A stretch of DNA of 64,000 nucleotides from Terasakiispira papahanaumokuakeensis (GCF_001709345.1 NZ_MDTQ01000001.1:3020182-3084181); one strand, 5' to 3'; positions 1 through 9,934 are shown, counted from the stretch's first letter. Translations and numbers: made by a program. Notes: a model not told the origin generated them from the letters alone.

Positions 1-1
1 T

Positions 2-529
2 CCTCTTATTGGTGCCGTCAGCCGTGCCGCGACCGGTGGCCTGGCTGACCGCTTTGGGGGTGCACGCGTGACTTTCTGGGTCTTTGCGGGAATGTCCGCC
101 AGTGTGGTGGGGGTTTTGTTTTTCCTCGGTATTAAAGACCAGCCAGGCGCCTTTTGGGGCTTCTTCGCCATGTTCTTGTCGTTATTCTTTTTCACTGGGG
201 TCGGCAACGCCAGCACTTTCCAGATGATCCCCGAAATCTTTCGTCAAGAAGTCGCCCGTCTGATGCCTCATTTAGACCAGACCGCGCAGTACCGGGAGTC
301 CGAACGAGAATCAGCGGCCACTGTGGGCTTTACCTCCGCCATTGCCGCCTATGGCGCCTTTTTTATTCCTAAAACCTTTGGCACCGCTATCGACCTGAGT
401 GGCAGTGCCGCCCCTGCGCTTTATGGCTTCATCGTGTTCTATGCGATTTGCATGGGGCTGACCTGGTTTTACTACAGCCGACGTCACGCTGAAATTCGTT
501 TTCAGTCGCAGTCACCTGAGCGTCACTAA
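2..529 (+). CDS. narK: NarK-type nitrate/nitrite MFS transporter, C-terminal part
   Basis: The gene runs in from the left edge; its reading frame is open from base 2 and about 175 residues are visible. The visible start carries the MFS loop motif GGLADRFGGARVT, the form typical of nitrate/nitrite porters of the NarK/NasA family, followed by several hydrophobic helices and a short basic cytoplasmic tail. NarK moves nitrate in and nitrite out across the inner membrane. The stop lies 21 bp before narG, so it is probably cotranscribed with the nitrate reductase genes, the layout known from Pseudomonas (narK1K2GHJI). The N-terminal helices, promoter and regulatory sites lie outside the window, so NarK1 and NarK2 subtypes cannot be told apart. 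Confidence 0.9.
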   Translation, partial: PLIGAVSRAATGGLADRFGGARVTFWVFAGMSASVVGVLFFLGIKDQPGAFWGFFAMFLSLFFFTGVGNASTFQMIPEIFRQEVARLMPHLDQTAQYRESERESAATVGFTSAIAAYGAFFIPKTFGTAIDLSGSAAPALYGFIVFYAICMGLTWFYYSRRHAEIRFQSQSPERH

Positions 530-550
530 TGTGAGGATGAGGAGATCATC

Positions 551-3500
551 ATGAGTCGATTTTTAGATCATCTGAGACACCTGACTCAGACCCCAGAACC
601 CTTTTCCGGTGAGCATGGTGAAGCCCGTCATGAAAACCGGGACTGGGAGCAAGGCTACCGAGACCGCTGGCAGTACGACAAAATCGTACGCTCCACTCAT
701 GGCGTCAACTGCACCGGTTCATGCAGCTGGAAAATCTACGTTAAAAATGGGCTTGTCACTTGGGAAACCCAACAAACAGACTACCCCAGAACCCGTCCAG
801 ATCTGCCCAATCATGAGCCCCGAGGCTGCCCAAGAGGCGCCAGCTATTCATGGTATTTGTACAGCGCCAATCGCTTGAAATACCCCCTGATTCGTAAAGA
901 ACTCGCGGCGTTATGGCAACAAGCCCGCCAGCAATTTGATGATCCCGTCGAGGCATGGGCTTGGATTGTTGAAGATGCTCAACATACCGCGGCTTATAAG
1001 CAGGTACGCGGCTTGGGTGGTTTTGTGCGTGCCCAATGGGATGAATTGAATACGTTAATCGCGGCTTCAAACGTCTACACCGCCAAGCAATATGGCCCCG
1101 ATCGTATTATTGGATTTTCACCGATCCCGGCGATGTCGATGGTCAGTTATGCGTCAGGCGCCCGTTACTTGTCATTGATTGGCGGGGTCTGCCTGTCTTT
1201 CTATGACTGGTATTGCGATTTACCCCCCGCCTCTCCCATGACCTGGGGTGAGCAAACCGATGTGCCCGAATCGGCCGATTGGTACAACTCAGGCTACTTG
1301 ATTGCGTGGGGCTCCAATGTGCCCCAGACGCGTACCCCGGATGCCCATTTCTTCACTGAAGTCCGATACAAAGGCACCAAAACCGTCGCGATTACACCAG
1401 ATTACGCAGAAGTCGCGAAGCTGTCCGATGAGTGGCTCTCAGCCAAACAAGGCACCGACGCTGCATTAGCGATGGCCATGGGCCATGTCATGTTGAAGCG
1501 CTTTCATTTAGAGCAACAGACGCCTTACTTCACTGATTATGTGCGACGCTACACCGACATGCCGATGCTGGTGGTGTTAGAACAACGGGAAGATGGCCGT
1601 TATGTCGCGGGTCGCCAGCTTAGAGCCCATGATATGCCCGGCCAAATGGGCCAACAGAATAACCCAGAATGGAAAACACTCGGCTGGGATGAACTGACCG
1701 ACCAACTGGTCGTACCTAAAGGCTCGATTGGCTTTCGTTGGGGACAAGCCGATCAAGGCCAATGGAATCTGGAACCTCAGGATGCTGAAGGTCGTAGCAT
1801 CCAGTTACAACTCTCCTTCGCGGACAATCACGACACCATCGCATCGGTCGGCTTCCCTTACTTCGGCGGCATTGAACACGAGCACTTTGAGCACGTCGCC
1901 GGTGATGACGTGGTGTATCACAACTTACCCACCAAACGCCTCACACTGGCCGATGGTCAGGAAGTGCTGGTGGCCACGGTGTTTGACTTAACTTGTGCCA
2001 ACTATGGGATCGACCGGGGCTTCCAAGGCGAACATGACGATCAAGGGGCCACCTCATTTGATCAGATACGTCCTTATACACCGGCGTGGCAAGCTCAAAT
2101 CACGGGCGTGAGTGCCGCGCAATGTGAGCGCATTGCAACGGAATTCGCTGACAATGCCGCCAAAACCCAAGGGCGCAGCATGATCATTGTGGGTGCCGGG
2201 ATGAACCACTGGTATCACATGGATATGAGCTATCGCGGCTTGATGAACATGCTCATCCTTTGTGGCTGTATCGGTCAAAGTGGCGGCGGCTGGGCCCACT
2301 ATGTCGGGCAAGAAAAACTCAGACCCCAAACCGGCTGGCTGCCGTTGGCCTTTGGGCTTGATTGGACACGTCCGCCACGCCAGATGAATGGCACCTCATT
2401 CTTTTATAACCACTCCAGTCAGTGGCGTTATGAGAAGCTCCAAGTCAGTGAACTGCTCTCGCCATTGGCGGACCCGAAAGACTTCAGTGGCAGCCTCATT
2501 GATTACAACGTTCGGGCCGAGCGGATGGGATGGCTGCCGTCAGCACCGCAGCTCAATACCAACCCGTTGCACTTGAAAGCCCAAGCCCAAGCCGCTGGCG
2601 CCGAATCGACCCAAGCGTATGTCATTGATCAGCTCAAACAAGGGCAGCTTCAATTCGCCGCGGAAGATCCGGATCATCCGCAAAACTTCCCCCGCAACAT
2701 GTTTATCTGGCGTTCAAACCTGCTGGGGAGTTCAGGCAAAGGGCACGACTATCTGCTGAAATATTTGCTGGGCGCAACACACGGCATTCAAGGTGAAGAC
2801 CTGGATCAATCCAACGGCATCAAACCCGAAGAAGTGACTTGGCGCGAAGGCGCAGAAGGCAAATTAGACCTACTGGTCACCCTGGATTTCCGGATGTCGA
2901 CCACTTGCCTGTATTCGGATATCGTCCTGCCGACGGCCACTTGGTACGAGAAGGACGACCTCAATACTTCGGATATGCATCCGTTTATTCACCCGCTGAC
3001 CGCTGCCACAGACCCGGCATGGGAATCGCGCAGTGATTGGGAAATTTACAAAGGCATTGCCAAAGCATTTTCCGACGTCTGTCCCGGTCACTTGGGTCAG
3101 GAAACGGATATCGTCACGCTGCCACTGCAGCATGATAGCCCTGCCGAGTTAGGCCCCAGCGAAGTCAAAGACTGGAAGCATGGTGAATGTGAGGCCATTC
3201 CTGGTGTCACTATGCCCAGTTTGATCGCCGTCGAGCGTGATTACCCCGCCACTTACGAACGCTTTACCTCTTTAGGCCCGGCGCTGGAAGAAAAAGGCAA
3301 TGGTGGCAAAGGCATCAACTGGGACACCGTCAGTGAAGTTGACCTGCTAGGGCGACTGAATCATCGCAAGCTGTCCGGTGCCGCAGAGGGACGCCCTTGC
3401 ATTGAAACCGCCGTGGACGCTGCAGAAACTATCCTCAGTCTTGCTCCGGAAACCAACGGACAGGTCGCCGTGAAAGCCTGGCAGGCACTCTCCAAAGTCA

Positions 3501-4309
3501 CGGGGCGTGCTCATGATCACTTAGCCAGACCTAAAGAAGAGGAAAAAATTCGCTTTCGCGATATCGTCGCCCAACCGCGCAAAATCATCTCAAGCCCGAC
3601 TTGGTCAGGCCTGGAGGATGAACACGTCTCCTACAATGCCTGCTACACCAATGTGCATGAACTCATTCCCTGGCGCACCTTGAGTGGCCGACAGCAACTT
3701 TATCAAGACCACCCCTGGATGCGCGCTTTCGGCGAAAGCCTTGTCGCCTATCGTCCACCCATCAACACCCGGGCGATCAGTAGCATGAAACAGCCCGCGA
3801 GCAATGGGAACCCCACCATCGCTTTAAACTGGATAACCCCCCACCAGAAATGGGGCATTCATTCCACTTACAGCGATAACCTGCTGATGCAAACCCTTTC
3901 GCGAGGCGGCCCGATTGTGTGGCTGTCAGAGCCCGATGCACGCTCGATCGGGGTTGAAGATAACGATTGGGTCGAGCTTTACAACGCCAACGGTGCCGTC
4001 ACGGCACGCGCGGTGGTCAGCCAAAGGGTGAAAGATGGCATGGTGATGATGTACCACGCGCAAGAGCGTTTGCTGAATATTCCCGGTTCGGAGGTCTCCG
4101 GCACTCGTGGCGGCATTCACAACTCGGTCACCCGCATCTGCCCGAAACCCACCCATATGATCGGCGGCTATGCTCAGCTCGCTTATAGCTTCAACTACTA
4201 CGGGACCGTCGGTTCCAATCGTGATGAGTTTGTCGTGGTGCGCAAAATGCGCCGTGTGGACTGGCTCGATGATGAAGGCCGAGATACAGAACAGGAGGCC
4301 GTGCAATGA
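551..4309 (+). CDS. narG: Respiratory nitrate reductase alpha subunit (molybdenum catalytic subunit)
   Basis: The 1252-residue protein matches NarG in length and sequence. It reduces nitrate to nitrite at a bis-MGD molybdenum cofactor on the cytoplasmic face of the inner membrane. The FS0 iron-sulfur ligands are all present in the order His50, Cys54, Cys58, Cys93, and Asp223 in the YCDLPPASP motif corresponds to the Mo-ligating Asp222 of E. coli. The C-terminal molybdopterin-dinucleotide-binding region contains VSGTRGGIHNSVTR. There is no twin-arginine signal, as expected for the NarGHI class rather than Nap. A strong ribosome site (GAGGAG) precedes the ATG. Its stop overlaps the narH start (ATGA), so the two are translationally coupled. 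Confidence 0.98.
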   Translation: MSRFLDHLRHLTQTPEPFSGEHGEARHENRDWEQGYRDRWQYDKIVRSTHGVNCTGSCSWKIYVKNGLVTWETQQTDYPRTRPDLPNHEPRGCPRGASYSWYLYSANRLKYPLIRKELAALWQQARQQFDDPVEAWAWIVEDAQHTAAYKQVRGLGGFVRAQWDELNTLIAASNVYTAKQYGPDRIIGFSPIPAMSMVSYASGARYLSLIGGVCLSFYDWYCDLPPASPMTWGEQTDVPESADWYNSGYLIAWGSNVPQTRTPDAHFFTEVRYKGTKTVAITPDYAEVAKLSDEWLSAKQGTDAALAMAMGHVMLKRFHLEQQTPYFTDYVRRYTDMPMLVVLEQREDGRYVAGRQLRAHDMPGQMGQQNNPEWKTLGWDELTDQLVVPKGSIGFRWGQADQGQWNLEPQDAEGRSIQLQLSFADNHDTIASVGFPYFGGIEHEHFEHVAGDDVVYHNLPTKRLTLADGQEVLVATVFDLTCANYGIDRGFQGEHDDQGATSFDQIRPYTPAWQAQITGVSAAQCERIATEFADNAAKTQGRSMIIVGAGMNHWYHMDMSYRGLMNMLILCGCIGQSGGGWAHYVGQEKLRPQTGWLPLAFGLDWTRPPRQMNGTSFFYNHSSQWRYEKLQVSELLSPLADPKDFSGSLIDYNVRAERMGWLPSAPQLNTNPLHLKAQAQAAGAESTQAYVIDQLKQGQLQFAAEDPDHPQNFPRNMFIWRSNLLGSSGKGHDYLLKYLLGATHGIQGEDLDQSNGIKPEEVTWREGAEGKLDLLVTLDFRMSTTCLYSDIVLPTATWYEKDDLNTSDMHPFIHPLTAATDPAWESRSDWEIYKGIAKAFSDVCPGHLGQETDIVTLPLQHDSPAELGPSEVKDWKHGECEAIPGVTMPSLIAVERDYPATYERFTSLGPALEEKGNGGKGINWDTVSEVDLLGRLNHRKLSGAAEGRPCIETAVDAAETILSLAPETNGQVAVKAWQALSKVTGRAHDHLARPKEEEKIRFRDIVAQPRKIISSPTWSGLEDEHVSYNACYTNVHELIPWRTLSGRQQLYQDHPWMRAFGESLVAYRPPINTRAISSMKQPASNGNPTIALNWITPHQKWGIHSTYSDNLLMQTLSRGGPIVWLSEPDARSIGVEDNDWVELYNANGAVTARAVVSQRVKDGMVMMYHAQERLLNIPGSEVSGTRGGIHNSVTRICPKPTHMIGGYAQLAYSFNYYGTVGSNRDEFVVVRKMRRVDWLDDEGRDTEQEAVQ

Positions 4310-5862
4310 AAATTCGTTCTCAAGTCGGCATGGTATTAAATCTGGATAAGTGTATTGGCTGCCACACCTGTTCCGTGACCTGTAAGAACGTCTGGACCAG
4401 CCGTGAAGGGGTCGAATACGCCTGGTTCAATAACGTCGAGACCAAACCCGGGATTGGTTATCCCAAAGCCTGGGAAGATCAGAAAAAATGGAAAGGCGGT
4501 TGGCTACGTCGCCGTGATGGCAAGCTGCAACCGCGGATTGGCGGTAAGTGGCGCGTCCTGTCCAATATTTTTTCAAACCCGGACCTCCCGGAAATTGACG
4601 ATTACTACGAACCTTTCACGTTTGACTATCAGCATTTGCATCAAACCGCTAGAACTCGACATCAACCGATTGCACGCCCTCGCTCCCTGATATCGGGAGA
4701 ACGCATGACGAAAATCGAGTGGGGGCCCAACTGGGAAGAAATCCTGGGCACCGAGTTTGCCAAACGTCGCCGAGATGCCAACTTTGAGCGCATCGAAGCC
4801 GACATCTATGGTCAGTTCGAAAACACCTTCATGATGTATCTGCCACGCCTTTGCGAACATTGTTTGAATCCAGCGTGCGTAGCTTCTTGTCCCAGTGGCG
4901 CCATCTACAAGCGCGAAGAAGATGGCATTGTGCTGATTGATCAGGATAAATGCCGTGGCTGGCGCATGTGCGTATCGGGTTGTCCTTACAAAAAAATCTA
5001 TTACAACTGGAAGAGCGGCAAATCAGAAAAATGTATTTTCTGCTATCCCAGAATTGAGTCAGGCCAACCCACGGTGTGTTCGGAAACCTGTGTCGGGCGG
5101 ATTCGTTACCTCGGGGTCTTGTTATACGATGCCGACCGTATCGAGGAAGTGGCCGCCAGCGAGGACGAGCAAGATCTCTATCAACGTCAGCGCGATATTT
5201 TTCTCGACCCCAACGATCCGGAGGTCATTGCACAGGCCCGCCGTGATGGCATCACTGAGAATGTGATCAAAGCGGCACAAGCCTCACCCGTCTACAAATT
5301 GGCCATGGATTGGGAACTGGCGCTTCCACTTCACCCGGAATACCGCACCTTACCGATGGTCTGGTATGTGCCACCGCTCTCCCCCATTCAATCGGCCGCC
5401 GAGTCAGGCATTTTGGACACTCACTTGGGGCTACCCAAAATCGAGGACCTGCGCATTCCGGTTCAATATCTGGCTAACTTGCTGACCGCAGGAGATGAAA
5501 AACCGGTGATACGCGCGCTCAAACGCATGCTGGCAATGCGACTGTTCATGCGTGAGCGCCATGTTGAAGGCCGCGATAACCCAGAACTGCTGGAAAGTGT
5601 CGGGCTCACTCAAGCCCAAGTCGAATCCATGTATCGCTATCTCGCGATTGCCAACTATGAAGACCGCTTTGTGATTCCAACGAGCCACCGCGAATTGGCC
5701 AAAGAAGCCTTCCCGGAAAAAAGTGGCTGCGGCTTCTCCTTCGGACAAGGCTGTCAGGGCGGTGACAGCGAATTCTCTTTATTTGGCGGACGTCGACAAA
5801 CCAGCACTCTCGTCAAACCTGTCGATATTTATGATCCACAGGAGGCCACTCATGATCAGTAA
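4306..5862 (+). CDS. narH: Respiratory nitrate reductase beta subunit (iron-sulfur)
   Basis: This 518-residue protein is the electron-transfer subunit that links heme b in NarI to NarG. Four cysteine groups are visible: CIGCHTC...CKNVW near residue 16, CEHCLNPACVASCP, CRGWRMCVSGCP and CIFCYPRI...CSETC. The Trp in CRGWRMC replaces a cysteine and is the hallmark of the [3Fe-4S] cluster in NarH. The start overlaps the narG stop by four bases and the end overlaps the narJ start, giving a tightly coupled narGHJI unit. Length and motifs are normal for the family and nothing is missing. Confidence 0.98.
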   Translation: MKIRSQVGMVLNLDKCIGCHTCSVTCKNVWTSREGVEYAWFNNVETKPGIGYPKAWEDQKKWKGGWLRRRDGKLQPRIGGKWRVLSNIFSNPDLPEIDDYYEPFTFDYQHLHQTARTRHQPIARPRSLISGERMTKIEWGPNWEEILGTEFAKRRRDANFERIEADIYGQFENTFMMYLPRLCEHCLNPACVASCPSGAIYKREEDGIVLIDQDKCRGWRMCVSGCPYKKIYYNWKSGKSEKCIFCYPRIESGQPTVCSETCVGRIRYLGVLLYDADRIEEVAASEDEQDLYQRQRDIFLDPNDPEVIAQARRDGITENVIKAAQASPVYKLAMDWELALPLHPEYRTLPMVWYVPPLSPIQSAAESGILDTHLGLPKIEDLRIPVQYLANLLTAGDEKPVIRALKRMLAMRLFMRERHVEGRDNPELLESVGLTQAQVESMYRYLAIANYEDRFVIPTSHRELAKEAFPEKSGCGFSFGQGCQGGDSEFSLFGGRRQTSTLVKPVDIYDPQEATHDQ

Positions 5863-6589
5863 TACCGCGATGACGCTCAGGGCGCTTGCTCGGCTATTGG
5901 ACTATCCCGACCCTCAATTAATCGAGAGTTTGGCAGACATTGATCACGTCATGGATCAAGACGGCCGGCTACCTGAGGCGTTAAAACCCCGCTTTCATCA
6001 ATGGACCCAGACACTCAGATCGGGCGAACTATTTGACCATCAGGCCATTTATGTGGAGCAGTTCGATCGTGGACGCCAAACCTCTTTGCTGTTGTTTGAG
6101 CATGTCCATGGCGAATCCCGCGATCGTGGTCAAGCGATGGTGGACCTTCTCAATGAATATCAAACCGCAGGGATGACTTTAGCGACCCATGAACTTCCCG
6201 ATCACTTACCGGTGGTGCTGGAATACCTCTCCACTCGCGATGATCTCACGATAGGTCAATGGCTGGGGGATCTAGAAGCGATTCTGGCACGTTTAGGCGC
6301 GCGCCTCAGTGAAGCCGAAAGCGATTATGCCCTGATCTTTCAAGCCCTTTTGGCACTGATCGGCGCCAGTGATCAATTAGAGATTCAGCGTCCAGAGATT
6401 AAACACGAGGTCTCCGATAAAACCCCCGAAGCACTCGATGCGGTTTGGGAAGAAGAAGCCGTTCGTTTTCATGCGCAATCCGATGAAGACTGTGCATTAC
6501 AGTCTGCTCAAGGGCGCCACCTGGCCGCACACAAACGTCAAACCGCCAGCGACCCCGTACGTTTGCTCGATACTCAAGGAGGCCTCTGA
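5852..6589 (+). CDS. narJ: Nitrate reductase molybdenum cofactor assembly chaperone
   Basis: This 245-residue TorD/DmsD-like chaperone helps load the molybdenum cofactor and the FS0 cluster into NarG and holds the GH complex until it docks on NarI; it is not part of the final enzyme. The start chosen is the ATG at 5852, directly behind the AGGAGGCC ribosome site and inside the end of narH; an upstream in-frame ATG at 5723 would only add residues read out of frame from narH. The LARLLDYPD motif at the N-terminus and the conserved DHLPVVLEYLS segment are typical of NarJ. The stop overlaps the narI start (TGATG). Confidence 0.95.
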   Translation: MISNTAMTLRALARLLDYPDPQLIESLADIDHVMDQDGRLPEALKPRFHQWTQTLRSGELFDHQAIYVEQFDRGRQTSLLLFEHVHGESRDRGQAMVDLLNEYQTAGMTLATHELPDHLPVVLEYLSTRDDLTIGQWLGDLEAILARLGARLSEAESDYALIFQALLALIGASDQLEIQRPEIKHEVSDKTPEALDAVWEEEAVRFHAQSDEDCALQSAQGRHLAAHKRQTASDPVRLLDTQGGL

Positions 6590-7263
6590 TGAACACTTTC
6601 TTGTTCGGTCTTTACCCTTACTTGGCTGGCAGTGTCTTTCTCATTGGCAGCTGGTTGCGCTATGACCACGGGCAATACACTTGGAAAACGGGCTCAAGCC
6701 AAATGCTGTCGCGGCGGCAAATGCGCTTGGGCAGTAACCTGTTCCATATCGGTATCCTGACCATTTTCTTTGGGCACTTGGTGGGTTTGCTCACCCCCCA
6801 CTGGGTCTATGCGCCCTTCATGTCGGCCAATGCCAAGCAAATCATGGCGATTATCATTGGCGGGGTTGCTGGCCTCATGTGTTTAGGTGGCGGCTTGATC
6901 CTACTTCATCGTCGACTCACCAATCCTCGCGTGAAAGCTAGCTCCAGCGGTGCCGATAACCTCATTCTTATTTTATTGATGGTTCAAGTCAGCCTGGGAC
7001 TCATGACGATCATCCCCGCGGTTGGGCATTTAGAAGGCGGCTCCCAACCGATGCTGCACCTGGCTGAATGGGCACAGTCTATTGTTTTCTTCCAAGGCGG
7101 AGCGGCCACCCACCTTGAGGAGATCGGCTTGATTTATAAACTACACATTCTGGTCGGCTTAACCATTGTGCTGATTTTCCCTTTCACTCGATTAGTCCAT
7201 GTCTGGAGTGCTCCAATAGGCTATATCTATCGTCGCTACCAAATTGTGAGACATCGCGCCTGA
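6589..7263 (+). CDS. narI: Respiratory nitrate reductase gamma subunit (cytochrome b)
   Basis: The 224-residue integral membrane protein has five hydrophobic segments and anchors NarGH to the inner membrane. It oxidises quinol on the periplasmic side and passes electrons through two b hemes. Histidines that can ligate heme are visible in FHIGIL and FFGHLVG near the N-terminal half and in YKLHILVG and TRLVHVWS near the C-terminus, the usual NarI arrangement. Its start overlaps narJ by one base. The transcript probably ends or is attenuated at the perfect hairpin just downstream, before the PpiC gene. Confidence 0.97.
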   Translation: MNTFLFGLYPYLAGSVFLIGSWLRYDHGQYTWKTGSSQMLSRRQMRLGSNLFHIGILTIFFGHLVGLLTPHWVYAPFMSANAKQIMAIIIGGVAGLMCLGGGLILLHRRLTNPRVKASSSGADNLILILLMVQVSLGLMTIIPAVGHLEGGSQPMLHLAEWAQSIVFFQGGAATHLEEIGLIYKLHILVGLTIVLIFPFTRLVHVWSAPIGYIYRRYQIVRHRA

Positions 7264-7278
7264 CGGCTCTCTGTTCAG

Positions 7279-7307
7279 CACGATACCCGTTATCACCGGG
7301 TATCGTG
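7279..7307 (+). terminator. Hairpin after narI
   Basis: A perfect 11-bp stem (CACGATACCCG pairing with CGGGTATCGTG) with a 7-base loop starts 15 bp after the narI stop. There is no long U tract after it, so it may be a Rho-assisted terminator, an RNA-stabilising structure, or a partial terminator that lowers expression of the downstream isomerase gene. Confidence 0.6.
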
Positions 7308-7320
7308 TTGTGATTAAGAC

Positions 7321-7400
7321 TCATGAACAATCATGAGTCTTCATGGGCAGTTATTCGAATTCACGGGCAGTCATTAGGATTCATGGAGAGTGCAATGGAT
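7321..7400 (+). repeat. Degenerate 20-bp tandem array, 4 units
   Basis: Four consecutive 20-base blocks begin TCATGAACAA, TCATGGGCAG, TCACGGGCAG and TCATGGAGAG. The last unit supplies the ribosome site (GGAGAG) and start codon of the following gene. Several in-frame ATGs arise from the repeat, which makes start prediction for that gene unreliable. Confidence 0.7.
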
Positions 7401-8195
7401 ACGATCCCATTAGAAAACCTCGCCAGCTCGGCCCGCTCGATTCAAGTGGGGCAGCACACCATCACCGAGGATGAAATTGCACAAGAGATGCAGCACCATC
7501 CGGCCAGCTCTGCGGACGAGGCCTATCAAGAGGCGGCACAAGCGTTGGTCATCCGCGCGCTGCTGTACCAAAGTGCCGAAGCCGAAGGGTTAAACCCAGA
7601 GGAAGATGAGGCTACGGCGATCGAACAATTGTTAGACCAAACACTGACCATTGAGGCACCGACCGATCATGAGTGCCAACGTTACTATGCGGCACACCCT
7701 GAACGATTTAGTCCACCGTTACAGCTGAAACTACGCCATATTCTATTGGCGGCTCCCGTAGAAGAGACGCAGCAACGTGATACTCAGCGCCAAAAAGCGA
7801 ATCAATTCATTCAGCAACTCAAGCAAACGCCCGAAGATTTCACGTGGCTGGCGCAAAAAGAGTCGGCGTGCCCTTCCAAAGATCAAGGCGGGGATCTCGG
7901 CATCTGGCAAAAAGGGGTCACTGTTCCCGAGTTGGATCGCCAGTTAGCCTACCTCTCAGAGGGCTTATGTGACCGCCCACTAGAGTCTCGGTACGGTTGG
8001 CATATCGTATGGATTGATGAACGTTTAGCCCCACCAATACCTGACTACGCGGAGGTACAACAGCAGGTCAAACATTGCTTACAGGAAGAAGCCAGTCGGC
8101 GAGCACTGCGACATTATTTACTGGCCCAAGCGGAATACTGGGGCATAAAAGGGTTTGCATTAGACCAACGAACAGATAACGCTTTGATGCAGTGA
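7395..8195 (+). CDS. NifM/PpiC-type parvulin peptidyl-prolyl isomerase of the nar cluster
   Basis: The 266-residue protein has an N-terminal SurA/NifM-like helical part and a parvulin rotamase domain at about residues 125-225, seen in LKLRHILLAA, ACPSKDQGGDLG and YGWHIVWID. No signal peptide is visible, so a cytoplasmic role is likely. In Pseudomonas a gene of this kind follows narI, and homologues of NifM assist folding of complex iron-sulfur proteins; a role in nitrate reductase assembly is therefore an inference from position. The ATG at 7395 was chosen because GGAGAG lies just upstream; earlier in-frame ATGs at 7323 and 7383 fall in the tandem repeat. Confidence 0.85.
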   Translation: MDTIPLENLASSARSIQVGQHTITEDEIAQEMQHHPASSADEAYQEAAQALVIRALLYQSAEAEGLNPEEDEATAIEQLLDQTLTIEAPTDHECQRYYAAHPERFSPPLQLKLRHILLAAPVEETQQRDTQRQKANQFIQQLKQTPEDFTWLAQKESACPSKDQGGDLGIWQKGVTVPELDRQLAYLSEGLCDRPLESRYGWHIVWIDERLAPPIPDYAEVQQQVKHCLQEEASRRALRHYLLAQAEYWGIKGFALDQRTDNALMQ

Positions 8196-8237
8196 GTTGT
8201 TTGAGCATCCACCACACTGTAATGCTTAAGACGTGTA

Positions 8238-8271
8238 GAGAAGCCCTACTCATACCTCTTCAGGGCTTCTC
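8238..8271. terminator. Convergent-gene hairpin
   Basis: A perfect 10-bp inverted repeat (GAGAAGCCCT / AGGGCTTCTC, 14-base loop) sits between the convergent isomerase and chemoreceptor genes. It could serve both strands; no strong U tract is seen on either side. Confidence 0.6.
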
Positions 8272-8329
8272 CTCAAATCAATCACGCAAACGGTCCATCA
8301 ACTCACTGACAGGTAGGATGAATATTTCA

Positions 8330-9934
8330 TCATTGAGCAGGTAGTTGGAAGCGTGACATACGATCACTCATTTGCTGAGCCTCATGACGAATATCATTAC
8401 ACGCTGTCACAACTTTCTCTGAATCCTGCCGGGTCTGCTCGGCCACAGAAGACACCTGCACAACCCGTTGATCAATATCCTGAGCCACCTGGCTTTGCTG
8501 TTCAGCCGCAGTCGCAATCTGGGTATTCATCGTACTGATGACATCCACTGCCCCCACAATGGCTTCCAGTGATTGTGTGGCTTCTTGCATGGTATCCACA
8601 TTTTGCTGGGCTTCTTCAGCCCGTTGCTGCATCGCGCTGGCCGTACTTTTGGCTTGGTTTTGCAACCGTTCAATAATGCTGCGAATTTCCCCGGTGGATT
8701 GCTGTGTCCGTTGTGCCAGAGACCTCACTTCATCAGCTACGACAGCAAAACCACGACCGGCGTCACCCGCACGCGCCGCTTCAATCGCCGCATTTAAGGC
8801 CAGCAAGTTCGTCTGCTCAGCAATCCCCGTAATCACTTCCAAGACTTTATCCACCTCTTCAGTCTCGGCTTCCAACTGACGCACCTGATCGGCAGTGGCT
8901 TGAAGCTGTGCCATCATGTCATTGAGCATATGTGCGGTACGATCGACTACGGTTTTGCCTTTACGCGCTTCCTCTTCAGCATTCTGGGTCGCATCGGCGG
9001 CTTGCCCCGCATTTTCAGCAATTTCGCTGACAGTAGCGGTCATTTCGTTCATGGCCGTCGCCACTTGATCTAAATCTTCAGACTGACGCGCAACACCTTG
9101 GCTCGTTGAATGAGTCGTGCTGACCACTTCCAAAGTATAACGATCATTATTAGTCGCCGTTTCTTGTATTTGTCGCAGTAAATGGCAAATTTCGTTCTGC
9201 ATGCGATTAAACGCTGAGAACATTCGACCAACTTCATTGTCTTCGTACTCGATCGGTAAACGTTGAGTCAAATCACCTTTACCGACTTGCTCAAGCCCAC
9301 TCAGCAGCACTCGAATCTGCTGCATTAGCACACTGATGCCAAACATACGCCCCATCACCACTAAGACCAGAATCACTAACACACAACTGAAGGCAATACC
9401 AAGCTGCAAGCGTTGAGTGGCATCAGCTTCTTGCGTCATCATGACGACGGCTTGGTTCATTTCTTTTAACAGGGTGACCGAGTTACGCTGCAGTTCTGGA
9501 ATACGCGAAGCTTGGGGATCTTGAAGCTGCCGATTAATGAGTGACGCCATTTGCTGCCAGAGCTGATCAACCGTTTGCATCTGACGTTGAATCACGGGGT
9601 CATCAAAGACGGCTATATTTTTCGCTGGATTACCCGCCATTAAATCACGATGAGCGGTTTCAAAACGCTGCATCGTTGTTTGAAGTGTCTGTTGATCAAC
9701 AGCGCCAACTTCAAGTAATAACACCTCTTTCGTCATCTTTTGGCTGAGCATGCGCTGGGCACCCGCGACATTAATCGTCTGAGGGGAAACCGACATACTC
9801 AAGAATAACGATACACTGGCCACCGCAGCCATGAGAAAAATCAGTGCATAAGAAAATAAGAATTGACGGTCAAGACTTCTCAAGCCCAAAAGGCGAAGCG
9901 CCCGATTTATACCACCAGCAATCAACTGCCTCAT
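8330..9934 (-). CDS. Methyl-accepting chemotaxis protein with PilJ-type sensor domain (probable nitrate chemoreceptor)
   Basis: The 534-residue receptor has a first membrane helix at about residues 27-46, a periplasmic four-helix region opening with [13 protein letters not shown] (about residues 54-66), a second helix at about 180-200, a HAMP linker and a cytoplasmic signalling domain with the hairpin tip segment [17 protein letters not shown]. The N-terminal motif is that of the PilJ/NarX-like family; PilJ-domain receptors such as Pseudomonas McpN bind nitrate. Its place directly beside the nar operon makes nitrate taxis the best guess, but the ligand is inferred. The ATG at 9934 is preceded by AAGAGG; longer starts at 9943-9973 lack a ribosome site. 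Confidence 0.88.
   Translation of the reverse strand: MRQLIAGGINRALRLLGLRSLDRQFLFSYALIFLMAAVASVSLFLSMSVSPQTINVAGAQRMLSQKMTKEVLLLEVGAVDQQTLQTTMQRFETAHRDLMAGNPAKNIAVFDDPVIQRQMQTVDQLWQQMASLINRQLQDPQASRIPELQRNSVTLLKEMNQAVVMMTQEADATQRLQLGIAFSCVLVILVLVVMGRMFGISVLMQQIRVLLSGLEQVGKGDLTQRLPIEYEDNEVGRMFSAFNRMQNEICHLLRQIQETATNNDRYTLEVVSTTHSTSQGVARQSEDLDQVATAMNEMTATVSEIAENAGQAADATQNAEEEARKGKTVVDRTAHMLNDMMAQLQATADQVRQLEAETEEVDKVLEVITGIAEQTNLLALNAAIEAARAGDAGRGFAVVADEVRSLAQRTQQSTGEIRSIIERLQNQAKSTASAMQQRAEEAQQNVDTMQEATQSLEAIVGAVDVISTMNTQIATAAEQQSQVAQDIDQRVVQVSSVAEQTRQDSEKVVTACNDIRHEAQQMSDRMSRFQLPAQ

Noticed and set aside
756..1070. Antisense and shifted frames within narG, narH, aruFG, dctB and lutB
   Set aside because: They mirror codon structure of well-supported genes and have no ribosome sites or family motifs.
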